Part shown: positions 21,478 through 28,016 of the stretch, piece after piece
How the letters are laid out: every line of letters starts with the position of its first letter
How positions within the stretch are numbered: the stretch's first letter is position 1
IMG/VR virus record: IMGVR_UViG_3300044521_000193
Coordinates: 1 to 31,878 of that record
Direction: 5' to 3' (one strand)
Source: a virus
DNA length: 31,878 nucleotides
The notes under the pieces: generated by a model
What the model saw: the letters and a program-made list of their open reading frames with translations, nothing else
Told to the model about the DNA's origin: nothing
The model's database searches: none
Made by a program: the position numbers and the translations under genes

Positions 21478-21998
21478 GAAATATCTCGCTTTCCTTCAAC
21501 TTCCTCTTCGATCATCATGGCAGTACTCTCTCCAGCCCGCTTGATAGACAAGCGGTCGCCGGGCTGGACGTGATACATCGGTGTACCGCACTTCTCGCAC
21601 ACACAGATGTCGCTCCCGACTAGGGGCCTAAGAAAAGCTTCCAGGAGACCCGACATTATCACATAACGCCCGTCCTGGAGACAGATGTAGAGAATCATTC
21701 GCCGAACCTGCTTTCTACCTGCTCGCTCGCTCTCTCCTGCTAATGGCATGACTGGCGATACTCCCTTGAGTGATGCCAGTTCTCGTGTCATGGGGGTTGC
21801 GAGGGCAAAACCCACATCCAGCGCGATGTCCATGCGCTGGACCGCGATCCGATCACCTGGCTGGACGCAGTACATGGGTACTCCGCACTTGCACGTGCAA
21901 ACGTAGCGTCCTGGTGGCGTCCCAAGCGACCCAAGAACTTCAAGGATGCCAAGCGAAACCAGATAATTCCCGCATTCAGGGCAGACATACAAGATCAT
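21474..21998 (-). CDS. Tandem-duplicated zinc-ribbon protein
   Basis: 174 aa from ATG 21998 (ATGA overlap with the gene before). The two halves are copies. Half 1 (1-75) has [40 protein letters not shown]. Half 2 (about 115-165) has MILYICLQDGRYVIMSGLLE, CVCEKCGTPMYHVQPGDRLS. The first CxxC pair is intact in half 1 but replaced (CLQDG) in half 2, so only the N-terminal ribbon should bind zinc through four Cys. It shows duplication followed by divergence. Possibly a regulator of transcription or translation; no family name is certain. Confidence 0.83.
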   Translation of the reverse strand: MILYVCPECGNYLVSLGILEVLGSLGTPPGRYVCTCKCGVPMYCVQPGDRIAVQRMDIALDVGFALATPMTRELASLKGVSPVMPLAGESERAGRKQVRRMILYICLQDGRYVIMSGLLEAFLRPLVGSDICVCEKCGTPMYHVQPGDRLSIKRAGESTAMMIEEEVEGKRDIS

Positions 21999-22312
21999 CG
22001 CGGCTGTCCCTCCTCCATCTGTATCGGATTTGGGCGGAGTTCCACCTTGCCACACAAAAGTTCACGCTCAAGCACTGTGCCAAGAGCCTGACTGAACTGG
22101 ATGGAGAGGTCAACTGCTCGTGCTTGCACATGCGCGTCAATCTCCGGGTAGGCTTTGTCGTAAGGCCCGGTTAAGCCCACTAAGAGTTGCTGGACAATTG
22201 GCTCCATCCGCACCTCAATACTACGAATATAGGCCCGTTTGGCGGCAGCCAGGCGAACTTCGCGGTCTTGCTCAATCAGCTTTTCTACTTCTGTCAAAAT
22301 GTCATTTATCAC
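21995..22312 (-). CDS. Helical protein (105 aa)
   Basis: Starts inside the end of the sigma gene (11-nt overlap). Helical throughout ([40 protein letters not shown]), so probably a coiled-coil oligomer. No family recognised. Cotranslated with the sigma factor, making it a candidate partner or anti-sigma, which is speculation. Confidence 0.75.
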   Translation of the reverse strand: MINDILTEVEKLIEQDREVRLAAAKRAYIRSIEVRMEPIVQQLLVGLTGPYDKAYPEIDAHVQARAVDLSIQFSQALGTVLERELLCGKVELRPNPIQMEEGQPR

Positions 22313-23234
22313 CGCCGACCTCCATCAATTCTGGACAGCCCGTCCGCAATGTGCGCAATGCTTTCCCCTCCAACTGACGTACACGCTCTTTCGTCAAATC
22401 AACCACCTGGCCAATATCATGCTGAGTAGCACACATTCCATCACGCAGGCCGTAGCGCATTTCCAGAATAGTACGCTCACGCACCGATAGATGTTCGGCA
22501 AGAGCCACCTGGACCTGCTTCGCTCGCATGGCATCGTGTGTCTGGTCATCAGGCAACGCTTGCATCACGTCTTCCAGATACTCGGCCAGACAGGAATACT
22601 CATCGCCGGTGTGATTACCGAGCGGTGCATCTAGCGAAAGTGGCTGCTCAGCCAGATCGAGGAGAGCTTGCACCTGTGCAAGCGGAAGATCCGCACGCCT
22701 GGCAAGTTCAAGTTGCGACGGCTCGCAGCCATACTCCTGGAACAGATGTGTTTCCAGCCGCTTGAGACGGTTGACCGCCTCAACAACATGCACCGGAATA
22801 GACAGCATGTGATTCTCAGCGAGAGCGCGGCTGATGGCCTGACGAATCCACCAGACCGCATAGGTACTAAAGCGGTAGCTGCGTTCTGGATCGAATTTTT
22901 CTACTGCCCGAATCAGGCCACCATTACCCTCTTGAATGAGATCAAAAAGTGGCAGACCGCGACCAATGGAGCGTTTGGCGATGGAGACCACCAGGCGCAA
23001 GTTAGCCTCGATCATCTGCTGACGTGCAGCATGTTCACCTCTTCTACTTCGTCGCCCTAGCATTATTTCCTGTTCGTGTGTTAACAAGGGTATCTGGCCG
23101 ATGTCATGCAGATAGCATTTGAGGGCTTCATCGTGCGTGTGATTACTATCAACAGCTTCCTGATCCAGCATGTCACCCTCCAGGACATCCCGCTCCACAT
23201 CTTCAACAACAACTCTCTCCTTGCGCCGCCTCAT
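22302..23234 (-). CDS. Phage-encoded sigma-70 factor (primary-like)
   Basis: 310 aa. Region 1.2 at about 35-62 ([20 protein letters not shown]), regions 2.1-2.4 at 70-140 ([53 protein letters not shown]), region 3 at 150-205 and region 4 at 240-298, with the -35-reading helix-turn-helix ([20 protein letters not shown]). All core-binding and promoter-melting parts are present; region 1.1 is absent. It redirects host RNA polymerase to promoters, perhaps the TATACT type seen around 17-19.5 kb. ATGA-coupled to the 80-aa gene upstream. Confidence 0.95.
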   Translation of the reverse strand: MRRRKERVVVEDVERDVLEGDMLDQEAVDSNHTHDEALKCYLHDIGQIPLLTHEQEIMLGRRSRRGEHAARQQMIEANLRLVVSIAKRSIGRGLPLFDLIQEGNGGLIRAVEKFDPERSYRFSTYAVWWIRQAISRALAENHMLSIPVHVVEAVNRLKRLETHLFQEYGCEPSQLELARRADLPLAQVQALLDLAEQPLSLDAPLGNHTGDEYSCLAEYLEDVMQALPDDQTHDAMRAKQVQVALAEHLSVRERTILEMRYGLRDGMCATQHDIGQVVDLTKERVRQLEGKALRTLRTGCPELMEVGGDK

Positions 23235-23473
23235 ACTTGCACCTCCCCACCTGCGTCAACGACATCCAGGACGGCGATGAGTCGGCCTAGATCGTCGCGA
23301 AATACGTCGGTCATACGATATCGCCTCTTCTCGACAGTTAGAAAAGAGCCGATCCGTTCTCTGCGTGCCTGTACCAATTGCTCCTCAAGGCTGTGCTGGG
23401 CGATGATCCAATGCAAGTGGCTCTCTTTAGCCTCGGCCTGCACAGCGCCCTGTGCTGTACGTTTCCTATTCAT
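23231..23473 (-). CDS. Hypothetical protein (80 aa) upstream of sigma
   Basis: ATG 23473 follows the ACGAGGGGGGTTAT leader element. Basic-acidic and helical at the N-terminus ([20 protein letters not shown]), then [20 protein letters not shown], a beta pattern. Coupled to the sigma gene by ATGA, so expression of both is set by this ribosome site. Confidence 0.78.
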   Translation of the reverse strand: MNRKRTAQGAVQAEAKESHLHWIIAQHSLEEQLVQARRERIGSFLTVEKRRYRMTDVFRDDLGRLIAVLDVVDAGGEVQV

Positions 23474-23657
23474 ATAACCCCCCTCGTGTACAAAAACCTC
23501 TTTTGAAACATTGCTTCATGTACGTATGATGATACCCTTCGCGAAGGAGCATTCCTGAGTCAAAATGCTCTCTCCTCCTCGCGTTTTCTCTAGAGAACCA
23601 CCACCAAATTTCGGCTTCCCAGGCCAATCGAACCTCAATCTTTTCGGATGCAGTCAC
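23466..23657 (-). CDS. Small hypothetical protein (63 aa)
   Basis: GTG 23657 overlaps the previous stop (GTGA), with AGGA 9 nt upstream. Contains VRLAWEAEIWWWFSRENARR, a Trp-rich amphipathic helix, then basic residues. An ATG at 23684 lacks an SD. Function unknown. Confidence 0.55.
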   Translation of the reverse strand: MTASEKIEVRLAWEAEIWWWFSRENARRREHFDSGMLLREGYHHTYMKQCFKRGFCTRGGLYE

Positions 23658-23785
23658 CGCATCCGATCCTGCGTTTGGCTCCATGTAAAAGCGGTATTGC
23701 AGAGGATGTCACGCTCATCATCAGATTGCGCCGCTGTGCAGCGTGTTTTGAACTGCTCTCGTATGGCTTGCTCTTGTGTCTGCAA
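23654..23785 (-). CDS. Coiled-coil tail after an in-frame amber codon (separate ORF or readthrough)
   Basis: In the same frame as the 59-aa membrane protein, directly after its TAG (23810-23812), 51 sense codons follow: DEKRTIAKLQTQEQAIREQF, then SDDERDILCNTAFTWSQTQD. It looks like real, helical protein and ends in GTGA coupling with the next gene. The only plausible independent start is a TTG at 23785. Options are stop-codon readthrough joining membrane domain and coiled coil, a TTG start, or an amber mutation splitting an older gene. Confidence 0.45.
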   Translation of the reverse strand: MQTQEQAIREQFKTRCTAAQSDDERDILCNTAFTWSQTQDRMR

Positions 23786-23809
23786 CTTGGCAATGGTTCG
23801 CTTCTCGTC

Positions 23810-23989
23810 CTATGCTTCCAGGAGGTTACAGTAGCAGATGACCAGGATGCCGATGATCGCGCCAATGATGAGGCCGAATACTTCTCCCCTCTCTCGTATG
23901 GCTGGCAAAGCCATACCTATGATACCGCTGGAGACGATTATGGAAAGGACGGCTCTGACGAATAGAATGAGCCACCATGCTTTGTTCAT
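23810..23989 (-). CDS. 59-aa two-helix membrane protein
   Basis: ATG 23989 in ATGA overlap with the gene upstream. Helix 1 WWLILFVRAVLSIIVSSGII, helix 2 VFGLIIGAIIGILVICYC, joined by a short charged loop (RERGE). It ends at TAG followed by a further in-frame coiled-coil segment (see 23654-23785). Membrane helices plus coiled coil recall holin or spanin-like proteins, but no family is recognised. Confidence 0.72.
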   Translation of the reverse strand: MNKAWWLILFVRAVLSIIVSSGIIGMALPAIRERGEVFGLIIGAIIGILVICYCNLLEA

Positions 23990-24348
23990 CGGCTCTGGCC
24001 CCCATCAGCAGATTCCTCTCCTGCCACTTCAAGGTATCGCAATACTTCTCCTGCAACCGCAATCATTAAGCGTTTATTGGCCTCTGGTACCTGCTGCCAT
24101 GACACGGCAGATTCACGCCGTGTCTCGTACCCGAATGCCGGTGCCAATCGCTCATACGTTGTGTGAAAGAGTTCTGCTATCGTCTCAGGGGTGATCGTAC
24201 TGGGCATTTCCTTTCGCCAGTGGTAGGCAGACTTCCCGCATTGGCATGTCCAGATGATATGGAGCGTCGTTTCGCTGGTGCGAGTATAGGGGGTGCCGCA
24301 GCGATCACACCGAAAGGTTGATGGGTCAACGTTGATTGGCTTGTTCAT
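23986..24348 (-). CDS. Zinc-finger protein (120 aa)
   Basis: N-terminal four-Cys ribbon (CDRCGTPYTRTSETTLHIIW, then CQCG) at residues 14-37. Helical C-terminal region (ITPETIAELFHTTYERLAPA, RLMIAVAGEVLRYLEV). Coupled by ATGA to the 67-aa gene before and the membrane gene after. Possibly a regulator; name unknown. Confidence 0.8.
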   Translation of the reverse strand: MNKPINVDPSTFRCDRCGTPYTRTSETTLHIIWTCQCGKSAYHWRKEMPSTITPETIAELFHTTYERLAPAFGYETRRESAVSWQQVPEANKRLMIAVAGEVLRYLEVAGEESADGGQSR

Positions 24349-24548
24349 GCTCGTTCCTCGCTTGTTTGCTCTTGACTGTAGACAGCCTGATGCTGATAGA
24401 TGGTCTGACCTTCGTCAGTGTGGATTATCACCGCGCCTTTGTCGTTATCACAAAATGTATCGACCAGCATCTGGATATTCTCATTAAATGGTCCGGTATA
24501 CCGATATGGGTTCGTATCGGCGAATGATTCAAACACAATGTGCGCCAT
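24345..24548 (-). CDS. Hypothetical protein (67 aa)
   Basis: Starts MAHIVFESFADTNPYRYTGP at ATG 24548 and contains the strand-rich KGAVIIHTDEGQTIYQHQ. ATGA-coupled to the zinc-finger gene. The 75-bp gap on its 5' side (24549-24623) shows nothing more than its SD region. Confidence 0.7.
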   Translation of the reverse strand: MAHIVFESFADTNPYRYTGPFNENIQMLVDTFCDNDKGAVIIHTDEGQTIYQHQAVYSQEQTSEERA

Positions 24549-24623
24549 GTGGGATACTCACTTTCTTGGCTTTTCGATGCTTTCTTACCGAGAAACGGTC
24601 TCCATACTGAGACATTATCTCAT

Positions 24624-24794
24624 TTATACAACAATGACCTGAAAGCCGACCAGTATCATGCCAATGCTGCATACGGTTAGCAGGATCAATCCGAAAAATC
24701 CCCATGGTGACGGGTACGATTTGAACACCGTCAGAGAGCCACCGATGCAGGCGGCAATCAAGAGTCCAATCATGGTGATCGCTCTCGCATCCAT
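24624..24794 (-). CDS. 56-aa two-helix membrane protein
   Basis: ATG 24794 behind GGAAGG, which overlaps the end of the preceding gene. Helix 1 ITMIGLLIAACIGGSLTVF, helix 2 GFFGLILLTVCSIGMILVGF, with a short SYPSPW loop. Below usual annotation size. Function unknown. Confidence 0.72.
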   Translation of the reverse strand: MDARAITMIGLLIAACIGGSLTVFKSYPSPWGFFGLILLTVCSIGMILVGFQVIVV

Positions 24795-24800
24795 ATCTCG

Positions 24801-25091
24801 TTATCCTTCCGCTTCCATCCGCTCGACAGGCGGATCGACAAGTTCCAAAAATTGCCCGTTTTTTACCGCAAAATTGACCGCTCGCCACCGCACGAGAACA
24901 TCCCAGCTCTGCCGGTCAACATCTTTGATCTCCAGGTATTGGGAGATAAAGGCGTCAAAGTCGGCGGCACTGGCCTCCTCAAGATTGACCACCCGCCCGT
25001 CGGCGGTACGGAACCACGTTCGTCGCATGTCCACCAGCTTGATCTTGGTGGAACACCGGTTGCTTTCCGGTGTAGCGGCGTTCTCTGACAT
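24801..25091 (-). CDS. Hypothetical protein (96 aa)
   Basis: ATG 25091 with GAGAGGCG upstream. Pattern of an alpha/beta fold (KLVDMRRTWFRTADGRVVNL, then FDAFISQYLEIKDVDRQSWD and LVRWRAVNFAVKNGQFLELV). Family not recognised. It overlaps the 3' end of the gene candidate at 24979-25248 by 113 bp in another frame, an unusual amount for this genome. Confidence 0.8.
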   Translation of the reverse strand: MSENAATPESNRCSTKIKLVDMRRTWFRTADGRVVNLEEASAADFDAFISQYLEIKDVDRQSWDVLVRWRAVNFAVKNGQFLELVDPPVERMEAEG

Positions 25092-25248
25092 AGCGTTTTC
25101 GCCTCTCTTCTAGTCGTTCGTGTCTCATGTAGTATAAGCGCATCTTGCGCGAGAGTCCCTTTGGCGGTTCGCCATACACCACGATGTAATCGAGGATTTC
25201 ATCCACCTCGTCATTGGTCCTCTGTCGGCCAACCGTGCCACTAAACAC
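24979..25248 (-). CDS. Basic protein candidate, possibly the -1 frameshift extension of the gene upstream
   Basis: From GTG 25248 the frame encodes TNDEVDEILDYIVVYGEPPK, KMRLYYMRHERLEERRKRYV and an Arg-rich end. GTG has no SD. The frame remains open upstream to a stop at 25570-25572 and reads like a disordered linker (TYEDGGKNPAISDTENGAEI, PEETGEEAPKASSPKP) without any ATG. Relative to the membrane protein ending at 25368 it is the -1 frame. It is either a frameshift-made C-terminal domain, an assembly indel, or a weakly started small gene. Confidence 0.5.
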   Translation of the reverse strand: MFSGTVGRQRTNDEVDEILDYIVVYGEPPKGLSRKMRLYYMRHERLEERRKRYVRERRYTGKQPVFHQDQAGGHATNVVPYRRRAGGQS

Positions 25249-25367
25249 TGGTTTGGGTGAAGAGGCTTTGGGAGCCTCTTCACCGGTTTCCTCTGGTAAT
25301 TTTTGGGTAATTTCTGCACCATTTTCGGTGTCAGAAATTGCCGGATTTTTACCACCATCCTCATACG

Positions 25368-26420
25368 TTACTGGTGGCCGTTCGTCCCGTTGTTCGCTGT
25401 TGCCCCCGCCTGGTCGGGATTGTTGGGTACCAGGTGGGGTTGCCCTAAAGGGCTTTGCGGTAGTGATGCTGGTCGGATGGTCGGGGTGTTTGTCGGCTCC
25501 TGGACGTTGATACTGTTCATAAGCTGAGCAAATGCGACTGGGTCGGTGTTGTACAGATGTTCCAAGTTTTCATAGAAAGAATTGGACGATGGCGGCTGTT
25601 GCGGCAGTGGGACGTGCGTTGGTACAGGGAAAGCAGGGGGCTGTCCTGCTGTGTGTTGACCAGGTTGAACAGGTGTTTGTGCTGATTGTTGCATGGGTGG
25701 GAATCCAGCCACAAATGGAAGTCCTGTGAGCTTGCTAAAGGTCTCCATGGCCATTTTCATGGCTCCAGTTTGCAGCCGTTCTTGGACCTGGGGCGAATTG
25801 ACAAATTGCTGCATGTAGGCCACTTCATGCTCAAGGTAGGTATTGCTCAACTGCATTTGTGCTTCAAACACCTTTTGTTGATGCTCTAACTGCGCAAGCT
25901 GCTGTTCACGCTGTTGGTCGCGCTCCAAGGCGGCGGTCTCTTCCTCGAATTCTAAGTGTTCGTGGCGCTCCTGCTGACTTTTATCAAACTGGAGAATCAG
26001 GATCCAGCCGATGAGAGCCACAAACGGTGTCGCCGCCGTAAAGTTGTACCAGGTTGCCATGAGCTGATCGAGACCCTGGTTCGAGGTGAGTTCAAAGGCG
26101 AGCAACACATTCAGCAAGGATACCATGACTTCTGCTCCGGTAAAGAAGTATGCAAATTTCAACTGTTTTCCGGGCCGAAACCAGATCGCTTTTCCGAACA
26201 GTAATGCCACGATGGAGGCAGCGGTTGCCACGGCTCCAATCATCGAGAGGACGCCAAAGATGCCACCTAAAAAGTGCTTCGACATGATCTGGATGAAGGC
26301 AATGTCAGCATAGCCAACAACGGCTATCACAATGGCGTACACGCCGGATTTGAGAAAGGAGACGGTTGCCGCTTCATTAGGCGAGAGCTTCACCTTCCAT
26401 TTTTTCATACGTTCATTCAT
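25368..26420 (-). CDS. Four-helix membrane protein with coiled coil and Pro/Gln-rich tail
   Basis: 350 aa, SD AAAGGG before ATG 26420. Hydrophobic helices at about 20-45, 48-75, 88-112 and 125-148. A strongly charged coiled coil at 150-205 (LEFEEETAALERDQQREQQL) and a low-complexity Pro/Gln tail (PVQPGQHTAGQPPAFPVP). It may form a membrane scaffold with a cytoplasmic arm. No family recognised. The last 70 codons run parallel to an open -1 frame (see 24979-25248). Confidence 0.85.
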   Translation of the reverse strand: MNERMKKWKVKLSPNEAATVSFLKSGVYAIVIAVVGYADIAFIQIMSKHFLGGIFGVLSMIGAVATAASIVALLFGKAIWFRPGKQLKFAYFFTGAEVMVSLLNVLLAFELTSNQGLDQLMATWYNFTAATPFVALIGWILILQFDKSQQERHEHLEFEEETAALERDQQREQQLAQLEHQQKVFEAQMQLSNTYLEHEVAYMQQFVNSPQVQERLQTGAMKMAMETFSKLTGLPFVAGFPPMQQSAQTPVQPGQHTAGQPPAFPVPTHVPLPQQPPSSNSFYENLEHLYNTDPVAFAQLMNSINVQEPTNTPTIRPASLPQSPLGQPHLVPNNPDQAGATANNGTNGHQ

Positions 26421-26460
26421 GTGTTCGTTCCCTTTCAGAAGAGTTCGTTTTACTACTAGA

Positions 26461-26520
26461 CCTCTGAACCCTTTGCTCAGGGGTTGTATGAGCCAGTGTC
26501 GCCCCTAACGACACTGGCTC
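26461..26520. promoter_or_regulatory. Two hairpins between the repeat protein and the membrane protein
   Basis: A perfect 12-bp hairpin GAGCCAGTGTCG / CGACACTGGCTC (26490-26520, 7-nt loop) and a second 7-bp one (26461-26483, CCTCTGA / TCAGGGG with one G-T). No U-run on the coding strand. They fill the 114-bp gap before the membrane gene, so control of its translation or mRNA processing is plausible. Confidence 0.5.
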
Positions 26521-26534
26521 TGTTCTGCTGCCCC

Positions 26535-27566
26535 CTATGCTTCTTGCAGAGGGGCATAAGCACCCATCTCTAATCCAAATGTCCAGGCCACGGCCTCATC
26601 CGCGTTCGCAATCGCTGGTGGCACACGCAGATAGTACTCGCGAGCTGTAGACGTATCGCACACATGGACGTAGCGTGCCACGCGCTCCGGGTCGGGGCGA
26701 ATATCGATCTCGTAGAGTTCACCGTAGCAGCCGACGTTGATACACCGACCCCCGATCACCTGCACAAAATCAGACATGCGCTCCTGGATGACGCGGCGCA
26801 CCTCCATGTTCTCTTCGTGCAGCCAATCATCTTTCGTGAGCGTGTCAGGCTGGAGGATAAGCCTTTCAGGGATACGCACCCCGTGCCAAGCATAGAAGCC
26901 CCATCCATCGCGATAGGCTAGGCACTTGCCAGAGACCGAGTGGAGCCGCCCTTGCTCGTCACGCGCCAGGATGGTTGGTTTGCGCACCAGCCAGGCTTCC
27001 GTATGTCCGAGTCGGTAGCCCGACACCATCTCGTTGAAAAGCGCGAGATGGATGAGGTCGTTTTCCTCAAAGACTTCGTGGAAGAAACGGTAGAAGGCCA
27101 GCCAGTTCTCATCGTAGTAGGCCCTCACGCTGTCCCCCACGCTGTCCCACACGCTGGCCCTCACGCTGGCCCACACGCTGGCCCCCACGCTGTCCCCCAC
27201 GCTGTCCCACACGCTGGCCCTCACGCTGGCCCACACGCTGGCCCCCACGCTGTCCCACACGCTGGCCCTCACGCTGGCCCACACGCTGGCCCCCACGCTG
27301 TCCCACACGCTGGCCCCGCCCCCGAAATGCGCCATGACAAACGCAATGGGTGAATCGAACCACCGAATCGCCGCCGGTGGCACGAGCCCCGCGACGTGAT
27401 AGGCATCGCGCAGGTGCTGCTCCGCCGCCTGTTCGTCAATGGCAGTAGTGGCGAACAGTGCGGCAATGCGCTCCTGCGCAAACTGCCGTGCATAGGCTTG
27501 CTGCTCCGGAAGCAGTTTCTCCTGGCCGCGCATCAAGCGCGGCCAGGCAGGTAGAATCGATACCAT
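26535..27566 (-). CDS. DUF6745-like protein with SVxx tetrapeptide repeats
   Basis: 343 aa. The N-terminal part (residues 1-80) includes PAWPRLMRGQEKLLPEQQAY and AAIRWFDSPIAFVMAH, which I associate with DUF6745-type proteins. Residues 86-149 are sixteen four-residue repeats (SVWD, SVGA, SVWA, SVRA, SVGD). The C-terminal 190 residues follow YYDENWLAFYRFFHEV and include RDGWGFYAWHGVRIPERLIL and GGRCINVGCYGELYEID. Such repeats are usual in that family. Role unknown. ATGA-coupled to the 102-aa gene upstream. Confidence 0.8.
   Translation of the reverse strand: MVSILPAWPRLMRGQEKLLPEQQAYARQFAQERIAALFATTAIDEQAAEQHLRDAYHVAGLVPPAAIRWFDSPIAFVMAHFGGGASVWDSVGASVWASVRASVWDSVGASVWASVRASVWDSVGDSVGASVWASVRASVWDSVGDSVRAYYDENWLAFYRFFHEVFEENDLIHLALFNEMVSGYRLGHTEAWLVRKPTILARDEQGRLHSVSGKCLAYRDGWGFYAWHGVRIPERLILQPDTLTKDDWLHEENMEVRRVIQERMSDFVQVIGGRCINVGCYGELYEIDIRPDPERVARYVHVCDTSTAREYYLRVPPAIANADEAVAWTFGLEMGAYAPLQEA
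27120..27311 (-). repeat. 16 x 12-bp coding minisatellite (SVxx repeats)
   Basis: Exactly 192 bp of 12-base units AGCGTGnGGGnC-type. Higher order: SVWD-SVGA-SVWA-SVRA twice (48 bp), then a 60-bp variant with an added SVGD, then SVWD-SVGD-SVRA. Near-identical long units indicate recent slippage or unequal exchange. Confidence 0.92.
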
Positions 27567-27874
27567 CAGTCCATCACCATCCTGATTGCCTCTGGTGTGT
27601 ACTCCCGTTGCCGACGGATTTCATACAGACCAATAGGCAGCGTAATCGGGTGATGCTCCTGGTGAACGATGCGCACTGGTGCCATGACTTGGAGATAGAG
27701 CAGCAGGCGACCGGCGGAGAGAATGCGGACTGTATCCAGGGTCTCGACCTGATGCGCATGGCCGGTGACTTCACCTTCCACAAGGATAGGATCGTGCTGT
27801 TCAACGAGTTGGAGATCTGGTGGCAATAGCTCTTTTTGCAAAAAGAGGATATCACCCTGCCGATACGTGTTCAT
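27566..27874 (-). CDS. Hypothetical protein (102 aa), partner of the repeat protein
   Basis: SD AAAAGGAAAAA before ATG 27874. Beta-rich: RQGDILFLQKELLPPDLQLV, then ILVEGEVTGHAHQVETLDTV, a GEVTGHAH motif that I associate with small proteins encoded next to DUF6745-like genes. ATGA overlap with the repeat gene supports a functional pair. Biochemical role unknown. Confidence 0.8.
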   Translation of the reverse strand: MNTYRQGDILFLQKELLPPDLQLVEQHDPILVEGEVTGHAHQVETLDTVRILSAGRLLLYLQVMAPVRIVHQEHHPITLPIGLYEIRRQREYTPEAIRMVMD

Positions 27875-27898
27875 ACTGTTTTTCCTTTTCTTTTCTTT

Positions 27899-28009
27899 CT
27901 ACGGCATCACCACAAGAATCACGCCAGCATGGGCCAGTGCCGCACAAGCTACCATGCTCCCGATAAAAAAGCCAAGCGCAAGAGCGATCTCGCGCCACCG
28001 CTTCGCCAT
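27899..28009 (-). CDS. 36-aa single-helix membrane protein
   Basis: ATG 28009 follows the initiator stop by 7 nt, with AGGGTGA as a weak SD. Sequence MAKRWREIALALGFFIGSMV plus ACAALAHAGVILVVMP: positive N-terminus then one long helix. Function unknown. Confidence 0.6.
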   Translation of the reverse strand: MAKRWREIALALGFFIGSMVACAALAHAGVILVVMP

Positions 28010-28016
28010 GTCGTCG

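Noticed and set aside
23635-23865. Minus-strand frame overlapping the membrane/coiled-coil segment
   Set aside because: Out-of-frame shadow rich in Ser/Arg; it conflicts with two coupled genes in the other frames.
25125-25364. Small minus-strand frame starting ATG at 25364 (MRMVVKIRQFLTP)
   Set aside because: The downstream sequence is low-quality, and the overlapping -1 frame reads far more like protein. No SD.
27120-27311. CRISPR-like array
   Set aside because: Units are 12 bp, contiguous, without spacers, in frame with a protein; it is a coding minisatellite.
26940-27353. Plus-strand frame of about 137 codons with PHAVPHAG repeats opposite the tetrapeptide gene
   Set aside because: It is the antisense reading of the 12-bp repeat array, lacks an SD and disagrees with the operon direction.
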